This document shows, piece by piece, positions 1 through 8,851 of a stretch of DNA of 41,968 nt. Origin of the DNA: an uncultured Bacteroidales bacterium. GTDB lineage: Bacteria > Bacteroidota > Bacteroidia > Bacteroidales > FEN-979. Position numbers and translations under genes: made by a program. Location of the stretch: positions 1-41,968 of the forward strand of contig CAISJJ010000513.1 in assembly GCA_903885595.1 (NCBI GenBank), read 5' to 3'. Within the stretch, counting starts at the first letter, position 1; each line of letters starts with the position of its first letter. The notes beneath the pieces are model-generated. The model was given only the letters and a program-made list of their open reading frames with translations. It did no database searches and was not told the DNA's origin.

Positions 1-429
1 CACGAAGGGATCATTTGTGTTGAGAAAATAGCGGGAAAACATATTGAGCCGCTAGATTATGGCAACATCCCGGGCTGTACCTATACGCATCCGGAGATCG
101 CCTCAGTTGGCATGACAGAGAAGGCAGCGAAAGAGGCCGGTTTCGAAATCATGGTTGGAAAATTTCCATTCACTGCTTCCGGAAAAGCAACTGCATCAGG
201 CGCGAGGGATGGATTTATCAAGGTTATTTTTGATGCAAAATATGGTGAATGGCTTGGGGCCCATATGATCGGCGAAAATGTAACAGAGATGATCGCAGAG
301 GTAGTTGTTGCAAGGAAGCTTGAAACCACCGGCAAGGAGATCATCGAAGCGATACATCCTCACCCCACCATGTCGGAAGCTATTATGGAAGCAGTTGCAC
401 AGGCTTATGGGGAGTGTATACACCTTTAA
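1..429 (+). CDS. lpdA: Dihydrolipoyl dehydrogenase, C-terminal part (5' end outside window)
   Basis: The reading frame is open from base 1 to the TAA at 427-429, giving 142 residues that match the C-terminal dimerisation domain of the FAD-dependent E3 component of 2-oxoacid dehydrogenase or glycine-cleavage complexes. E3 reoxidises dihydrolipoamide with NAD+. Visible hallmarks are the TYTHPEIASVG segment at residues 32-42, the GxHMIGxxVTEMI stretch, and HPTMSE, whose His121 and Glu126 correspond to the catalytic His-Glu pair contributed across the dimer. The FAD and NAD domains and the redox disulfide lie upstream of the window. A mercuric-reductase-like relative is less likely because of the HPTMSE ending. 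Confidence 0.93.
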   Translation, partial: HEGIICVEKIAGKHIEPLDYGNIPGCTYTHPEIASVGMTEKAAKEAGFEIMVGKFPFTASGKATASGARDGFIKVIFDAKYGEWLGAHMIGENVTEMIAEVVVARKLETTGKEIIEAIHPHPTMSEAIMEAVAQAYGECIHL

Positions 430-430
430 A

Positions 431-478
431 TAGCGAAGTAGCGAAATAGTGAAATAGCGAAAAAACGAAAATATAAAA
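431..478 (+). repeat. Degenerate 8-bp tandem repeat (TAGCGAAA-like)
   Basis: Six consecutive octamers fill almost the whole gap between lpdA and rmlC: TAGCGAAG, TAGCGAAA, TAGTGAAA, TAGCGAAA, AAACGAAA and ATATAAAA. The period is exactly 8 and the copies decay toward the rmlC start at 481. No protein is encoded. The array would form the leader or spacer directly ahead of rmlC. Function unknown. Confidence 0.7.
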
Positions 479-480
479 AT

Positions 481-1023
481 ATGGAAATCATCACAACTCC
501 GCTCGAAGGTTTGCTCATCATCAAACCCGATGTTTTTGAAGATGAACGTGGTTATTTTTTCGAATCATTCAACTATGAAAAATTCCTGAAGGTCGGTCTT
601 GATCTAAAATTCATGCAGGACAATGAATCCAAATCCAGGAAAGGCGTTCTGCGGGGTCTTCATTTCCAGGCGCCACCCTTTGCCCAGGGTAAACTGGTCA
701 GGGTGATGCGCGGTTCGGTGCTTGACGTGGCCGTTGATATCCGGAAAAAATCGCCTACCTATGGAAAATGGGAATCGATTGTCCTTTCCGGACAAAATAA
801 ATGGATGTACTGGATTCCACCAGGATTTGCACATGGATTTGCCACCCTGGAAGATGATACAATCTTTTTCTACAAATGCACCAACGTTTACAGTAAAGTA
901 TCAGAGGGCAGTATTCTCTGGAACGATCCCGAGTTGAATATAGACTGGGGAATCAACGACCCGATGATCTCTGATAAAGATAAAATCTCACCACGATTCA
1001 GGGAGATGACGAGTCCTTTTTAA
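481..1023 (+). CDS. rmlC: dTDP-4-dehydrorhamnose 3,5-epimerase
   Basis: The 180-residue cupin epimerase converts dTDP-4-dehydro-6-deoxy-D-glucose to the L-lyxo isomer in dTDP-L-rhamnose synthesis for surface polysaccharide. Family hallmarks are DERGYFFESF near the N terminus, GVLRGLHFQ with the likely catalytic base His61, the KLVRVMRGSVLDVAVDIR strand pair, and WIPPGFAHGFATLED around residues 111-125. The length is normal for the family. The other rml genes (rmlA, rmlB, rmlD) are not in this window, so it is detached from a complete rhamnose cluster here. It starts with ATG at 481, straight after the octamer array, with no clear ribosome binding site. Confidence 0.95.
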   Translation: MEIITTPLEGLLIIKPDVFEDERGYFFESFNYEKFLKVGLDLKFMQDNESKSRKGVLRGLHFQAPPFAQGKLVRVMRGSVLDVAVDIRKKSPTYGKWESIVLSGQNKWMYWIPPGFAHGFATLEDDTIFFYKCTNVYSKVSEGSILWNDPELNIDWGINDPMISDKDKISPRFREMTSPF

Positions 1024-1028
1024 GAAAG

Positions 1029-1074
1029 TGGACAGTTAAAAAGGTGGACAACCCCGCGGGTGGGCATGTTGACA
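1029..1074 (+). repeat. Dispersed short repeat patch (G-T-G/T-GACA units)
   Basis: In the 77-base gap after rmlC, GTGGACA occurs at 1029-1035 and 1044-1050, and the variant GTTGACA at 1068-1074. An 8-bp palindrome CCCGCGGG lies between the second and third copies. There is no U-tract, so I do not call it a terminator. It looks like an eroded simple repeat, comparable with the array at 431-478. Confidence 0.35.
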
Positions 1075-1100
1075 GCTTCGGATATGACTAAAAAATCAAG

Positions 1101-2102
1101 ATGATCAATAAAACATATTATTTCTTAGGCGGGCTTGGTTTGCTGTTGATATGCACCATATCGATATATGCAATTGTTGAGCTGAAGAATCAGGATACAG
1201 AATATAAAGGACTTTTTTACCGGCACACCAAGGTATTTAACCCTGAATTACCCGCAGAAGCTAATTTTGCGGGAGAAAAGATGCCCCTTTATTTGTATTA
1301 CGTAAGAGAAGCCTTTGAGCGTGAGATCATGGCAAGCACCTTCATGCATTCCTCCACATTATTAATGTTCAAACGTGCAAATCGATGGTTTTCTGTGATA
1401 GAACCGATCCTGAAAAAAAACGGGATTCCTGATGATTTCAAATTCCTTGCCTTGGCTGAGAGTAACCTGGCCAACGTTGTTTCACCTGCCGGCGCTGAAG
1501 GTTATTGGCAATTCATTAAACCGACCGGGCAGCATTATGGACTGGAAATCAATGAAAACGTAGATGAACGTTATCACATGGAGAAAGCTACCCAGGCTGC
1601 TTGTGAATATTTCAAAGATGCATTTAAAAAATTCAATAACTGGACGCTTGTTGCTGCATCATACAACCGCGGACTCGATGGATTGGGTAAGGCTGTTGAA
1701 AAACAAGATGTGAAGGAATTTTATTCACTTTATCTCAACGACGAAACCGCCCGTTACATTTTTCGTATTATCGCCATGAAGGAGATATACCATCATCCCG
1801 TTCGGTATGGATTTTACCTTAGGGAACAGGATTTTTACCCTCCTGTTCCTTCACGACTGGTAACTATCGATAGTACCATCCCCAACCTGCCGGTTTTTGC
1901 CAAAGATTTGTCTATCAATTACAGGATCCTTCGTGAGTTGAATCCCTGGATCAGGAGTTACACGCTTCCTGTTAAGTCCAGCAAAACATACCTCTTCAAA
2001 GTTCCAACGGATGGTGCATTGGATTATGAAACATTGATGAAAAATGTTCCTTCCTGTGAAACATTTTTTCATGATACGTTAAAAATCAACGAGGTTCACT
2101 AA
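1101..2102 (+). CDS. Membrane-anchored lytic transglycosylase (SLT domain, MltD-like)
   Basis: The 333-residue protein probably cleaves the glycan strand of peptidoglycan in the periplasm, leaving 1,6-anhydromuramic ends. Residues 7-26 form a hydrophobic N-terminal anchor with no lipobox. The SLT (Slt70/goose lysozyme-like) domain spans about residues 90-225. It contains FLALAESNL with the presumed catalytic Glu120, the SPAGAEGYWQFIKPTG core motif, and LVAASYNRG. The C terminus resembles the LysM-containing tail of MltD-type enzymes (ILRELNPWIRSYTLP), but I cannot confirm an intact LysM repeat. Its stop lies 23 bases before the uvrA start, so co-transcription is possible. Confidence 0.88.
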   Translation: MINKTYYFLGGLGLLLICTISIYAIVELKNQDTEYKGLFYRHTKVFNPELPAEANFAGEKMPLYLYYVREAFEREIMASTFMHSSTLLMFKRANRWFSVIEPILKKNGIPDDFKFLALAESNLANVVSPAGAEGYWQFIKPTGQHYGLEINENVDERYHMEKATQAACEYFKDAFKKFNNWTLVAASYNRGLDGLGKAVEKQDVKEFYSLYLNDETARYIFRIIAMKEIYHHPVRYGFYLREQDFYPPVPSRLVTIDSTIPNLPVFAKDLSINYRILRELNPWIRSYTLPVKSSKTYLFKVPTDGALDYETLMKNVPSCETFFHDTLKINEVH

Positions 2103-2125
2103 ACATACTGCTTTTCGCGACTATT

Positions 2126-4948
2126 GTGGAAGAGAATTTGGAAGTATTTGGCGCAAGGGTTCACAATCTGAAAAACATCGACCTGTCAATTCCCCGTCAT
2201 AAGTTGGTTGTTTTTACCGGCTTAAGCGGAAGTGGTAAATCGTCGCTTGCCTTTGACACCATCTATGCCGAAGGACAGCGGCGTTATATGGAAACCTTTT
2301 CGGCCTATGCAAGGCAATTTATCGGGAACCTTGAACGACCAGATGTTGATAAGATAAATGGCCTCAGCCCGGTCATAGCCATTGAACAAAAATCGACGAA
2401 CAGGAATCCAAGGTCTACCGTTGGGACAATTACAGAAATCTATGATTTCATGCGCCTCCTTTTTGCCAGGGCTGCCGACGCTTATTCCTATGTTACCGGT
2501 GAACAAATGGTCAGGTATGGTGAATCGCAGGTCGTCGAGCTGATTATTTCAAACTTTACTGGAAAAGATATCCTCATCCTGGCACCAATTGTCAAAGGGC
2601 GTAAAGGACATTACCGGGAGTTATTTGAACAAATCCGAAAACAGGGGTTTTTAAATGTCCGCATTGACGGAGAGGTGAAAGAAATATGTCATGGCCTTCA
2701 GCTTGACCGGTATAAGATTCATGATGTTGAAATCGTAATTGACCAGGTCAACGTAAAACCTGGATCAAAATCGAGGCTGGCTGGTTCTGTCAATCTGGCC
2801 ATGCGGCATGGAAAAGGTGTGCTGATGATATTGGATCAGAAAAGTGAAACAACGCGTCATTTCAGCCGTTTGCTCATGTGTCCAACTTCCGGAATTTCTT
2901 ATGATGAGCCGGAACCTAATTCTTTTTCCTTTAACTCACCCTATGGCGCCTGTCCGAATTGCAACGGACTTGGCACTATTTCGGAGATCGATATTAAAAA
3001 GATTATTCCTGATCCTTCAAAAAGCATTAAAAAGGGCGCTATCATTCCAATCGGCGAATACAAAAACACGTGGATATTTAAACAGATGGAGGCCATCGGT
3101 GAGAAATACGGATTTGATATCAACACCCCTATTGCAGAAATACCCGAAAATGCAATCAATGTTATTCTGAATGGATCCGATGAGGTATTCAGGGTGAAAA
3201 ACGAATATCTCGGAGTATCCTCAAGTTACACATTGAATTTTGAAGGGATTGTCAGTTTCATCAACGCCCAGCATGCAGAATCTGCCCCTGCCGGCATCAT
3301 GAAATGGGTCAGCAGTTTTATGAATAAACAGCCTTGTCCTGAATGCCATGGAGCCAGATTGAAAAAAGAATCATTGTTTTTCAGGATCGGTGAAAAAAAT
3401 ATATCTGAGCTGGCCAATACCGACCTGGTGAATCTTGCAGTATGGTTTGACCAGCTTCCAGAAAAACTTGATGAGCGGAAACGTACAATCTCGCATGAAA
3501 TCATACGTGAGATCAGGAACCGTATACAGTTCCTTCTCGATGTCGGAATCGGCTACCTGACGTTGAACCGCACTGCCCGAAGTCTTTCCGGTGGTGAAAG
3601 TCAGCGGATCAGGCTGGCCACGCAGATCGGATCACAGCTTGTTGGTGTTTTGTATATCCTTGATGAACCGAGCATCGGTCTTCATCAACATGACAATCTC
3701 CGGCTGATTCATGCTTTAAAATGTTTGCGGGATGCGGGGAATTCGGTTATTGTGGTTGAACATGACCAGGAAACCATCATGGCCGCCGATCACGTTATTG
3801 ATATTGGCCCGGGAGCCGGTATACATGGAGGAAAAATTGTGGCCCAGGGTACACCTGCTGAGATCATGAAAAACGATCATCTCACGGGGCTGTATCTGAG
3901 CGGTAAACGAAAAATCAGTATACCGAAAGAGCGGCGTGCGGGCAATGGGAAACGGCTGACTTTGGCAGGAGCAACAGGAAACAACCTGAAAAATGTGGAG
4001 CTGAGTCTCCCGTTGGGAAAACTCATCTGTGTTACCGGGTTGTCGGGCAGCGGAAAATCTTCCCTGATCAACGAAACCCTTTACCCGATCCTTAGCCAGC
4101 ATTTTTACAAATCCGATCAGAAGCCACTCCCGTATAAATCAATTGAAGGAATCAAAAACATCGACAAGGTTATTGAAATAGATCAATCTCCAATAGGACG
4201 AACACCACGGTCAAATCCGGCAACTTATACAAAGGTGTTCGACGAGATCCGTAAACTCTTTGCTGAACTGCCAGAGTCCAAGATGCGTGGATATCTTCCA
4301 GGCAGATTTTCATTCAACGTAAAGGGAGGCAGGTGTGAGACCTGCAAGGGGGCCGGATTACGCGTAATTGAGATGAATTTCCTCCCCGATGTTTATGTGC
4401 CTTGTGAGACCTGCCATGGCCACCGGTATAACCGTGAGACCCTTGAAGTTCGTTACAAAGGCAAATCAATCAATGATGTATTGAATATGACGATTGAACA
4501 GGCGGTCGGATTCTTTGAAAACGTACCATTTATCGTACACAAAATCAGAACATTGAATGAGGTCGGATTGGGATACATCACCCTGGGACAACAATCGACC
4601 ACCTTATCGGGGGGTGAGGCACAACGTGTCAAACTTGCCACTGAGTTATCAAAGACAGATACCGGCAATACGATTTATATCATGGATGAACCAACTACAG
4701 GGTTGCATTTCGAAGATGTTAAGGTGTTGCTTTGTGTTTTAAACAAGCTTGTAGCGAAAGGGAATACTGTTCTTGTAATCGAGCACAACCTGGAAGTAAT
4801 AAAAGTGGCCGACCATATCATCGATATGGGTCCTGAAGGAGGAGAGCGAGGCGGAGAGATTCTCGCCCAGGGGACACCTGAGCAGGTAGCACAACATCCC
4901 GGCAGTTTTACAGCGCTGCATCTAAAACAAATCCTCGGGGTAAAGTGA
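2126..4948 (+). CDS. uvrA: Excinuclease ABC subunit A
   Basis: UvrA (940 residues) is the damage-recognition ATPase of nucleotide excision repair, working with UvrB and UvrC. It has two ABC ATPase halves. Walker A motifs GLSGSGKSS are at residues 32-40 and 638-646, and signature motifs LSGGESQR and LSGGEAQR lie near residues 488 and 826. The C-terminal zinc module CETCKGAG...CETCHG begins at Cys737. In the first zinc region the usual CxxC pair reads CPTS (Cys252, Ser255), while the later pair Cys276/Cys279 is intact. The start is GTG at 2126, because no ATG fits between the upstream gene and the conserved N terminus. Confidence 0.97.
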   Translation: MEENLEVFGARVHNLKNIDLSIPRHKLVVFTGLSGSGKSSLAFDTIYAEGQRRYMETFSAYARQFIGNLERPDVDKINGLSPVIAIEQKSTNRNPRSTVGTITEIYDFMRLLFARAADAYSYVTGEQMVRYGESQVVELIISNFTGKDILILAPIVKGRKGHYRELFEQIRKQGFLNVRIDGEVKEICHGLQLDRYKIHDVEIVIDQVNVKPGSKSRLAGSVNLAMRHGKGVLMILDQKSETTRHFSRLLMCPTSGISYDEPEPNSFSFNSPYGACPNCNGLGTISEIDIKKIIPDPSKSIKKGAIIPIGEYKNTWIFKQMEAIGEKYGFDINTPIAEIPENAINVILNGSDEVFRVKNEYLGVSSSYTLNFEGIVSFINAQHAESAPAGIMKWVSSFMNKQPCPECHGARLKKESLFFRIGEKNISELANTDLVNLAVWFDQLPEKLDERKRTISHEIIREIRNRIQFLLDVGIGYLTLNRTARSLSGGESQRIRLATQIGSQLVGVLYILDEPSIGLHQHDNLRLIHALKCLRDAGNSVIVVEHDQETIMAADHVIDIGPGAGIHGGKIVAQGTPAEIMKNDHLTGLYLSGKRKISIPKERRAGNGKRLTLAGATGNNLKNVELSLPLGKLICVTGLSGSGKSSLINETLYPILSQHFYKSDQKPLPYKSIEGIKNIDKVIEIDQSPIGRTPRSNPATYTKVFDEIRKLFAELPESKMRGYLPGRFSFNVKGGRCETCKGAGLRVIEMNFLPDVYVPCETCHGHRYNRETLEVRYKGKSINDVLNMTIEQAVGFFENVPFIVHKIRTLNEVGLGYITLGQQSTTLSGGEAQRVKLATELSKTDTGNTIYIMDEPTTGLHFEDVKVLLCVLNKLVAKGNTVLVIEHNLEVIKVADHIIDMGPEGGERGGEILAQGTPEQVAQHPGSFTALHLKQILGVK

Positions 4949-4956
4949 TATTTATG

Positions 4957-4964
4957 TACATTTG
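4957..4964 (+). promoter_or_regulatory. Bacteroidota -7 promoter element (TACATTTG) for the LOG gene
   Basis: TACATTTG fits TAnnTTTG, the -7 element of Bacteroidota housekeeping promoters, and lies just after the uvrA stop. Transcription would begin about 7 bases downstream, near 4971, leaving only a few bases before ATG 4974 or about a dozen before ATG 4983. I see no good -33 TTTG at the expected spacing. Confidence 0.45.
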
Positions 4965-4973
4965 TTATGTAAA

Positions 4974-5693
4974 ATGACATTCATGGAATTGGAAGATATT
5001 GAGAAACTGAAAGAGTCAATTCAACCTAAAAACTGGTCAGAAACCATCAGTTACGATACCTGGGAAATTTTCAAGGTGATCTCGGAAATGGTTGAAGGGT
5101 TTGAAAAACTCAGCAGGATTGGCCCTTGTGTTTCTATTTTCGGATCAGCACGCATAAAAGAAAGCAATCAATATTACAAGCTGACTGAAGAAATCGCCTA
5201 CCTGATGACCAAAGCAGGTTTTGGGATTATCACAGGTGGCGGACCAGGTATCATGGAGGCCGCCAATAAAGGGGCCCACTTTGCAGGCGGGAAGTCTGTC
5301 GGGTTGAACATTAACCTGCCTTTTGAACAAAATCCCAACCCATTTATTGACCGGAATAAACTGTTGAATTTCAATTTTTTCTATGTCAGAAAAACGATGT
5401 TCATGCGTTATTCGATGGGATTTGTTGCATTGCCGGGAGGTTTTGGCACCCTTGATGAACTCACCGAAGCCATAACCCTCATTCAAACACATAAACTTGT
5501 TCGCTTTCCCATCGTGCTGGTCGGTCGCGAATACTGGCATGGACTTATTGAATGGATTAAAACCACGGTTTTGCATGATAAAAACATCAGCGCCGAAGAT
5601 CTGGAAATATTTAAAGTGGTTGATACTGCTGAGGAAACTGTTAGCTGCATAACGGACTTCTACAAGACTTACGCTCTCAAACCTAACTTCTGA
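4974..5693 (+). CDS. LOG family protein (TIGR00730), probable nucleoside 5'-monophosphate phosphoribohydrolase
   Basis: This is a Rossmann-like protein of the LOG/lysine-decarboxylase-like family. Characterised members release the base from N6-modified or ordinary nucleoside 5'-monophosphates. Hallmarks are VSIFGSARIK, the glycine-rich ITGGGPGIMEAANKGA, and the family signature PGGFGTLDELTEA with its catalytic Arg-Glu context upstream (FYVRKTMFMRYS). Start choices are TTG 4962, ATG 4974 and ATG 4983. TTG overlaps a TACATTTG promoter element, so I prefer 4974; 4983 (MELEDIEKL) would also give the full conserved protein. The old label 'lysine decarboxylase' should not be used. Confidence 0.9.
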   Translation: MTFMELEDIEKLKESIQPKNWSETISYDTWEIFKVISEMVEGFEKLSRIGPCVSIFGSARIKESNQYYKLTEEIAYLMTKAGFGIITGGGPGIMEAANKGAHFAGGKSVGLNINLPFEQNPNPFIDRNKLLNFNFFYVRKTMFMRYSMGFVALPGGFGTLDELTEAITLIQTHKLVRFPIVLVGREYWHGLIEWIKTTVLHDKNISAEDLEIFKVVDTAEETVSCITDFYKTYALKPNF

Positions 5694-5712
5694 AACAGTC
5701 CATTTATTTGAT

Positions 5713-5720
5713 TAATTTTG
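5713..5720 (+). promoter_or_regulatory. Bacteroidota -7 promoter element (TAATTTTG) for the rsfS-psd operon
   Basis: TAATTTTG matches TAnnTTTG exactly in the 49-base gap between the LOG gene and rsfS. The predicted transcription start is near 5727, giving a leader of about 16 bases to ATG 5743. The -33 region around 5690 is not a clear TTTG. It is the most likely promoter for the five-gene run that follows. Confidence 0.5.
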
Positions 5721-5742
5721 TATCGCAATAAAAATTTCCTTC

Positions 5743-6126
5743 ATGCCCCCCAGGAGAAAGAAAAAAGGAGTTCGTGAAATGCTCATTGAAGCAGCAGTCA
5801 ACGCAATGGCAGATAAAAAAGCCAGGAACCCTGTAATTCTTGACTTCACCGGCATGAAAGGATCTGTTTGTGATGCTTTTCTCATTTGCCATGGAAATTC
5901 ACGCACCCAAACAGAGGCCATCGCCGATCATATAATTGGGGAAGTTAAAATAAATACCGGCCAAAACCCTTGGAATAAGGAAGGTTTTGAAAATGCGGAA
6001 TGGATATTGATCGACTATAGTGATGTGGTCATCCATATTTTCCAGGAAGATCGGCGTAAGTTCTACAATATAGAGCAGTTATGGGCTGATGCTGTGGTAA
6101 CGAAGGTTGACACGAAAGAAGAATAA
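5743..6126 (+). CDS. rsfS: Ribosome silencing factor RsfS
   Basis: The 127-residue RsfS/Iojap-family protein binds ribosomal protein uL14 on the 50S subunit and blocks subunit joining in starvation. The fold's typical segments are visible: KKARNPVILDFTGMKGSVCDAFLICHGNSRTQTEAIADHI split over residues 24-65, then WILIDYSDVVIHIF and the FYNIEQLWADA ending. The length is normal for the family, with a short basic N-terminal extension PPRRKKKG. It opens a tight same-strand run (rsfS-ftsH-LUD-cdsA-psd) with gaps of about 6-30 bases, an arrangement recurrent in Bacteroidota. Confidence 0.94.
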   Translation: MPPRRKKKGVREMLIEAAVNAMADKKARNPVILDFTGMKGSVCDAFLICHGNSRTQTEAIADHIIGEVKINTGQNPWNKEGFENAEWILIDYSDVVIHIFQEDRRKFYNIEQLWADAVVTKVDTKEE

Positions 6127-6155
6127 GTGTAACACATTTTTTGGAATCAGACAGA

Positions 6156-8168
6156 ATGGCAGAAAAAGGAAAGAGTTTTATACCCCCCAAAGGAAAAAGA
6201 CCAAAATTTAGTTTTTACTGGATCTATGCGATCCTGGCAATTGTATTCATTGCCATACAATATTTCAATTACTCCAACCCGGTAAAAGAGATATCATGGA
6301 CAAGGCTGGAAGAAATTCTTAACAGGCAGGATATTGAAAAAATTGTTATCGTAAACAAGGAGAAAGCAGAAATTTATATCAAGAAGGAAAAGCTTTCAAG
6401 CGATACTGCATACAAGGAATTCAGCAAGCGCAGTTTCGGAACATCCTCCTCAGCAAATTCGCCACAATTTTACTACCAGGTAGGTTCTGAGGATATTTTC
6501 CATGGATTGTTAAAAGACACACGCGATAGTACCGTTGCCAGGATGAAAAGAGACAGTGTGCCTGCACTACAGATTGTGGAATTTCAAAAACAGTATCCCT
6601 ATCCGCCATCTACTGATACGCAAAAAGATGTTTTCGGTGACATTTTCGGATACCTGCTCCCCATCCTTCTTTTGGTTGGTGCATGGTTCCTGATTATGCG
6701 CTTCATGAGCAAAGGCGGCGGCGGCGGCGGACAGATATTCAACATCGGCAAATCAAAGGCACAACTTTTCGATAAAGATACCAGTGTAAGTATAACTTTT
6801 AATGATGTTGCAGGACTTGAGGAGGCAAAGGTTGAGATTATGGAAATAGTGGATTTTCTAAAAAATCCTTCAAAATACACAAATCTTGGTGGAAAAATTC
6901 CCAAAGGTGCGCTTCTGGTTGGTCCCCCGGGCACCGGGAAAACACTTCTGGCAAAGGCAGTAGCAGGCGAAGCCAAAGTGCCGTTCTTCTCCATCTCCGG
7001 TTCCGATTTCGTTGAAATGTTTGTTGGGGTTGGAGCTTCCCGTGTTCGCGATCTTTTCAGACAAGCGAAAGAAAAAGCGCCATGTATCATTTTCATTGAT
7101 GAAATAGATGCTATTGGCCGCGCCCGTGGGCGAAATGCCATTACCGGCGCCAATGATGAGCGGGAAAACACGCTCAACCAGCTGTTAACAGAAATGGACG
7201 GGTTTGGTACCAATGCTGGTGTAATCATCCTGGCAGCCACCAACAGGGCCGACATTCTTGATCGTGCCCTGATGCGCGCCGGACGATTCGACCGACAGAT
7301 CAACGTTGAACTTCCTGACCTTGAGGAACGTAAAGCCATTTTCAAGGTACACCTGAAACCCTTGAAACTCGATCCGGGCCTTGATGTAGATTTCCTGGCC
7401 AAGCAAACCCCGGGATTTTCAGGCGCTGATATTGCCAATGTTTGTAATGAATCGGCCCTGATTGCTGCCCGAAAAAATAAGATAATCATTGAAAAACAAG
7501 ATTTCCTGGATGCGATTGACCGCATTATCGGGGGATTGGAAAAACGAAACAAGATTATCTCTGTTCACGAGAAAAAGGTCATCGCCTATCATGAGTCGGG
7601 TCATGCTACAACAAGCTGGCTCCTTGAATATGCACATCCACTTGTTAAAGTCACCATCGTTCCCCGTGGTAAGGCCCTGGGAGCTGCCTGGTACCTGCCC
7701 GAAGAAAGGCAAATAACTACCTACGAGCAAATGTTTGATGAGATAACATCTGCCATGGGTGGCCGTGCATCCGAAGAAATAATATTCGGAAAAGTCTCAA
7801 CCGGTGCATTGAATGATCTGGAAAAGGTTTCCAAGCAGGCTTATGCCATGGTTGTATATTTTGGATTGAACAAAGAGATCGGGAATATTAGTTTCTATGA
7901 CTCAAGCGGCCAGAATGAGTACGCTTTTCAGAAACCATACAGTGAAAAGACTGCAGAAACAATTGACCAGGAGGTGCGTAAAATTGTCGAAGCTGCCTAT
8001 TTAAGAGCGAAGGACCTTCTGACCGAGAACCGGGAAAAACTTGAGAAACTGGCATCCCTGTTACTTGAAAGAGAAGTAATATTCAGAGAAGACCTCGAAG
8101 AAATTTTCGGTAAACGCCCCTGGGACAAGGAAGAGGAGAAACTACCGTTACCAACACTGTTAACTTAA
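6156..8168 (+). CDS. ftsH: ATP-dependent zinc metalloprotease FtsH
   Basis: FtsH is a membrane-anchored AAA+ protease that degrades misfolded membrane proteins and short-lived regulators. Numbering from ATG 6156 gives 670 residues. There are two membrane segments (about 20-40 and 160-185), with the periplasmic domain between them and a GGGGGG linker after the second. The AAA module has Walker A GPPGTGKT at 256-263, Walker B IFIDEID at 312-318, and a second-region-of-homology arginine finger in the [10 protein letters not shown] segment. The protease domain has the zinc motif HESGH at 479-483 and the third ligand Asp554. A TTG at 6141 would add five residues; the ATG is more conventional. Confidence 0.97.
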   Translation: MAEKGKSFIPPKGKRPKFSFYWIYAILAIVFIAIQYFNYSNPVKEISWTRLEEILNRQDIEKIVIVNKEKAEIYIKKEKLSSDTAYKEFSKRSFGTSSSANSPQFYYQVGSEDIFHGLLKDTRDSTVARMKRDSVPALQIVEFQKQYPYPPSTDTQKDVFGDIFGYLLPILLLVGAWFLIMRFMSKGGGGGGQIFNIGKSKAQLFDKDTSVSITFNDVAGLEEAKVEIMEIVDFLKNPSKYTNLGGKIPKGALLVGPPGTGKTLLAKAVAGEAKVPFFSISGSDFVEMFVGVGASRVRDLFRQAKEKAPCIIFIDEIDAIGRARGRNAITGANDERENTLNQLLTEMDGFGTNAGVIILAATNRADILDRALMRAGRFDRQINVELPDLEERKAIFKVHLKPLKLDPGLDVDFLAKQTPGFSGADIANVCNESALIAARKNKIIIEKQDFLDAIDRIIGGLEKRNKIISVHEKKVIAYHESGHATTSWLLEYAHPLVKVTIVPRGKALGAAWYLPEERQITTYEQMFDEITSAMGGRASEEIIFGKVSTGALNDLEKVSKQAYAMVVYFGLNKEIGNISFYDSSGQNEYAFQKPYSEKTAETIDQEVRKIVEAAYLRAKDLLTENREKLEKLASLLLEREVIFREDLEEIFGKRPWDKEEEKLPLPTLLT

Positions 8169-8186
8169 TCTAAGCTTCATCATCCT

Positions 8187-8840
8187 ATGGAAGAAAGTAC
8201 CTCCAGAGAAAAGATTCTTAAGAAAATCAGGGATGCACTGATCGAAAAAACAGAACCACCCTATCCAATTATAGATCAGGATTCTTCTGTATACGTTGAA
8301 ATGACAGAGCCGCTGGATGTGACATTTGCAGAAGCTTTGGTGCGGATTGCCGGAAAATTTGTTTATTGTGAAAGTGAAGATGAGTTCATTGGAAACCTGA
8401 AATCTTTCATCCTTGAAAAAGACTGGGGGGTTCTTTTTTGCCAGGATCCCAGGCTTCATCATCTGCTGAAAATGGGCGGGATTCCCTATGAAGCCCATTC
8501 TGACACTATTTTGAATGCGAGGATCGGCATAACCAGGTGTGAATACCTGGTTGCAAGGCTTGGTACAGTGATGGTTTCCTCTCGCCTAAGCCCGGGCAGG
8601 CGTATCACGGTTTATCCGGAAATACATCTGGTACTTGGATACACATCTCAGCTTGTTCCTGATTTAAAGCAGGCTTTGACGAATCTTAAGAAAAAATACC
8701 GGGATGACTTCCCTTCAATGGTTTCACTGATCTCGGGTCCAAGCCGTACAGCAGATATTGAAAAAACGCTTGTGATGGGCGCTCACGGTCCAAAGGAACT
8801 CTATGTTTTTTTAATTGACGATTCCACACCCCCAAGTTAA
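8187..8840 (+). CDS. LUD-domain (LutC/YkgG-like) protein
   Basis: This 217-residue protein belongs to the LUD family, named for LutB and LutC of the L-lactate utilisation complex. Family features are an N-terminal helical start (SREKILKKIRDAL), a long alpha/beta core, and the conserved end VSLISGPSRTADIEKTLVMGAHGPKELYVFLID, where GPS, the acidic D and GxHGPxxLxV are diagnostic. No lutA or lutB lies nearby. It sits between ftsH and cdsA, 18 and 11 bases from its neighbours, so a role in lactate oxidation is not supported by context. Its function here is unknown. Confidence 0.85.
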   Translation: MEESTSREKILKKIRDALIEKTEPPYPIIDQDSSVYVEMTEPLDVTFAEALVRIAGKFVYCESEDEFIGNLKSFILEKDWGVLFCQDPRLHHLLKMGGIPYEAHSDTILNARIGITRCEYLVARLGTVMVSSRLSPGRRITVYPEIHLVLGYTSQLVPDLKQALTNLKKKYRDDFPSMVSLISGPSRTADIEKTLVMGAHGPKELYVFLIDDSTPPS

Positions 8841-8851
8841 TCAGATTCAGG

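Noticed and set aside
1051..1070. Terminator at the CCCGCGGG palindrome after rmlC
   Set aside because: The palindrome has no loop and no T-tract follows.
6141..6155. TTG start for ftsH at 6141
   Set aside because: It adds only five non-conserved residues; ATG 6156 is the simpler start.
6599..7552. Long minus-strand open frame (317 codons) opposite ftsH
   Set aside because: It is the antisense shadow of the AAA module, with low-complexity Ser/Arg/Pro composition and no domain. FtsH on the plus strand is certain.
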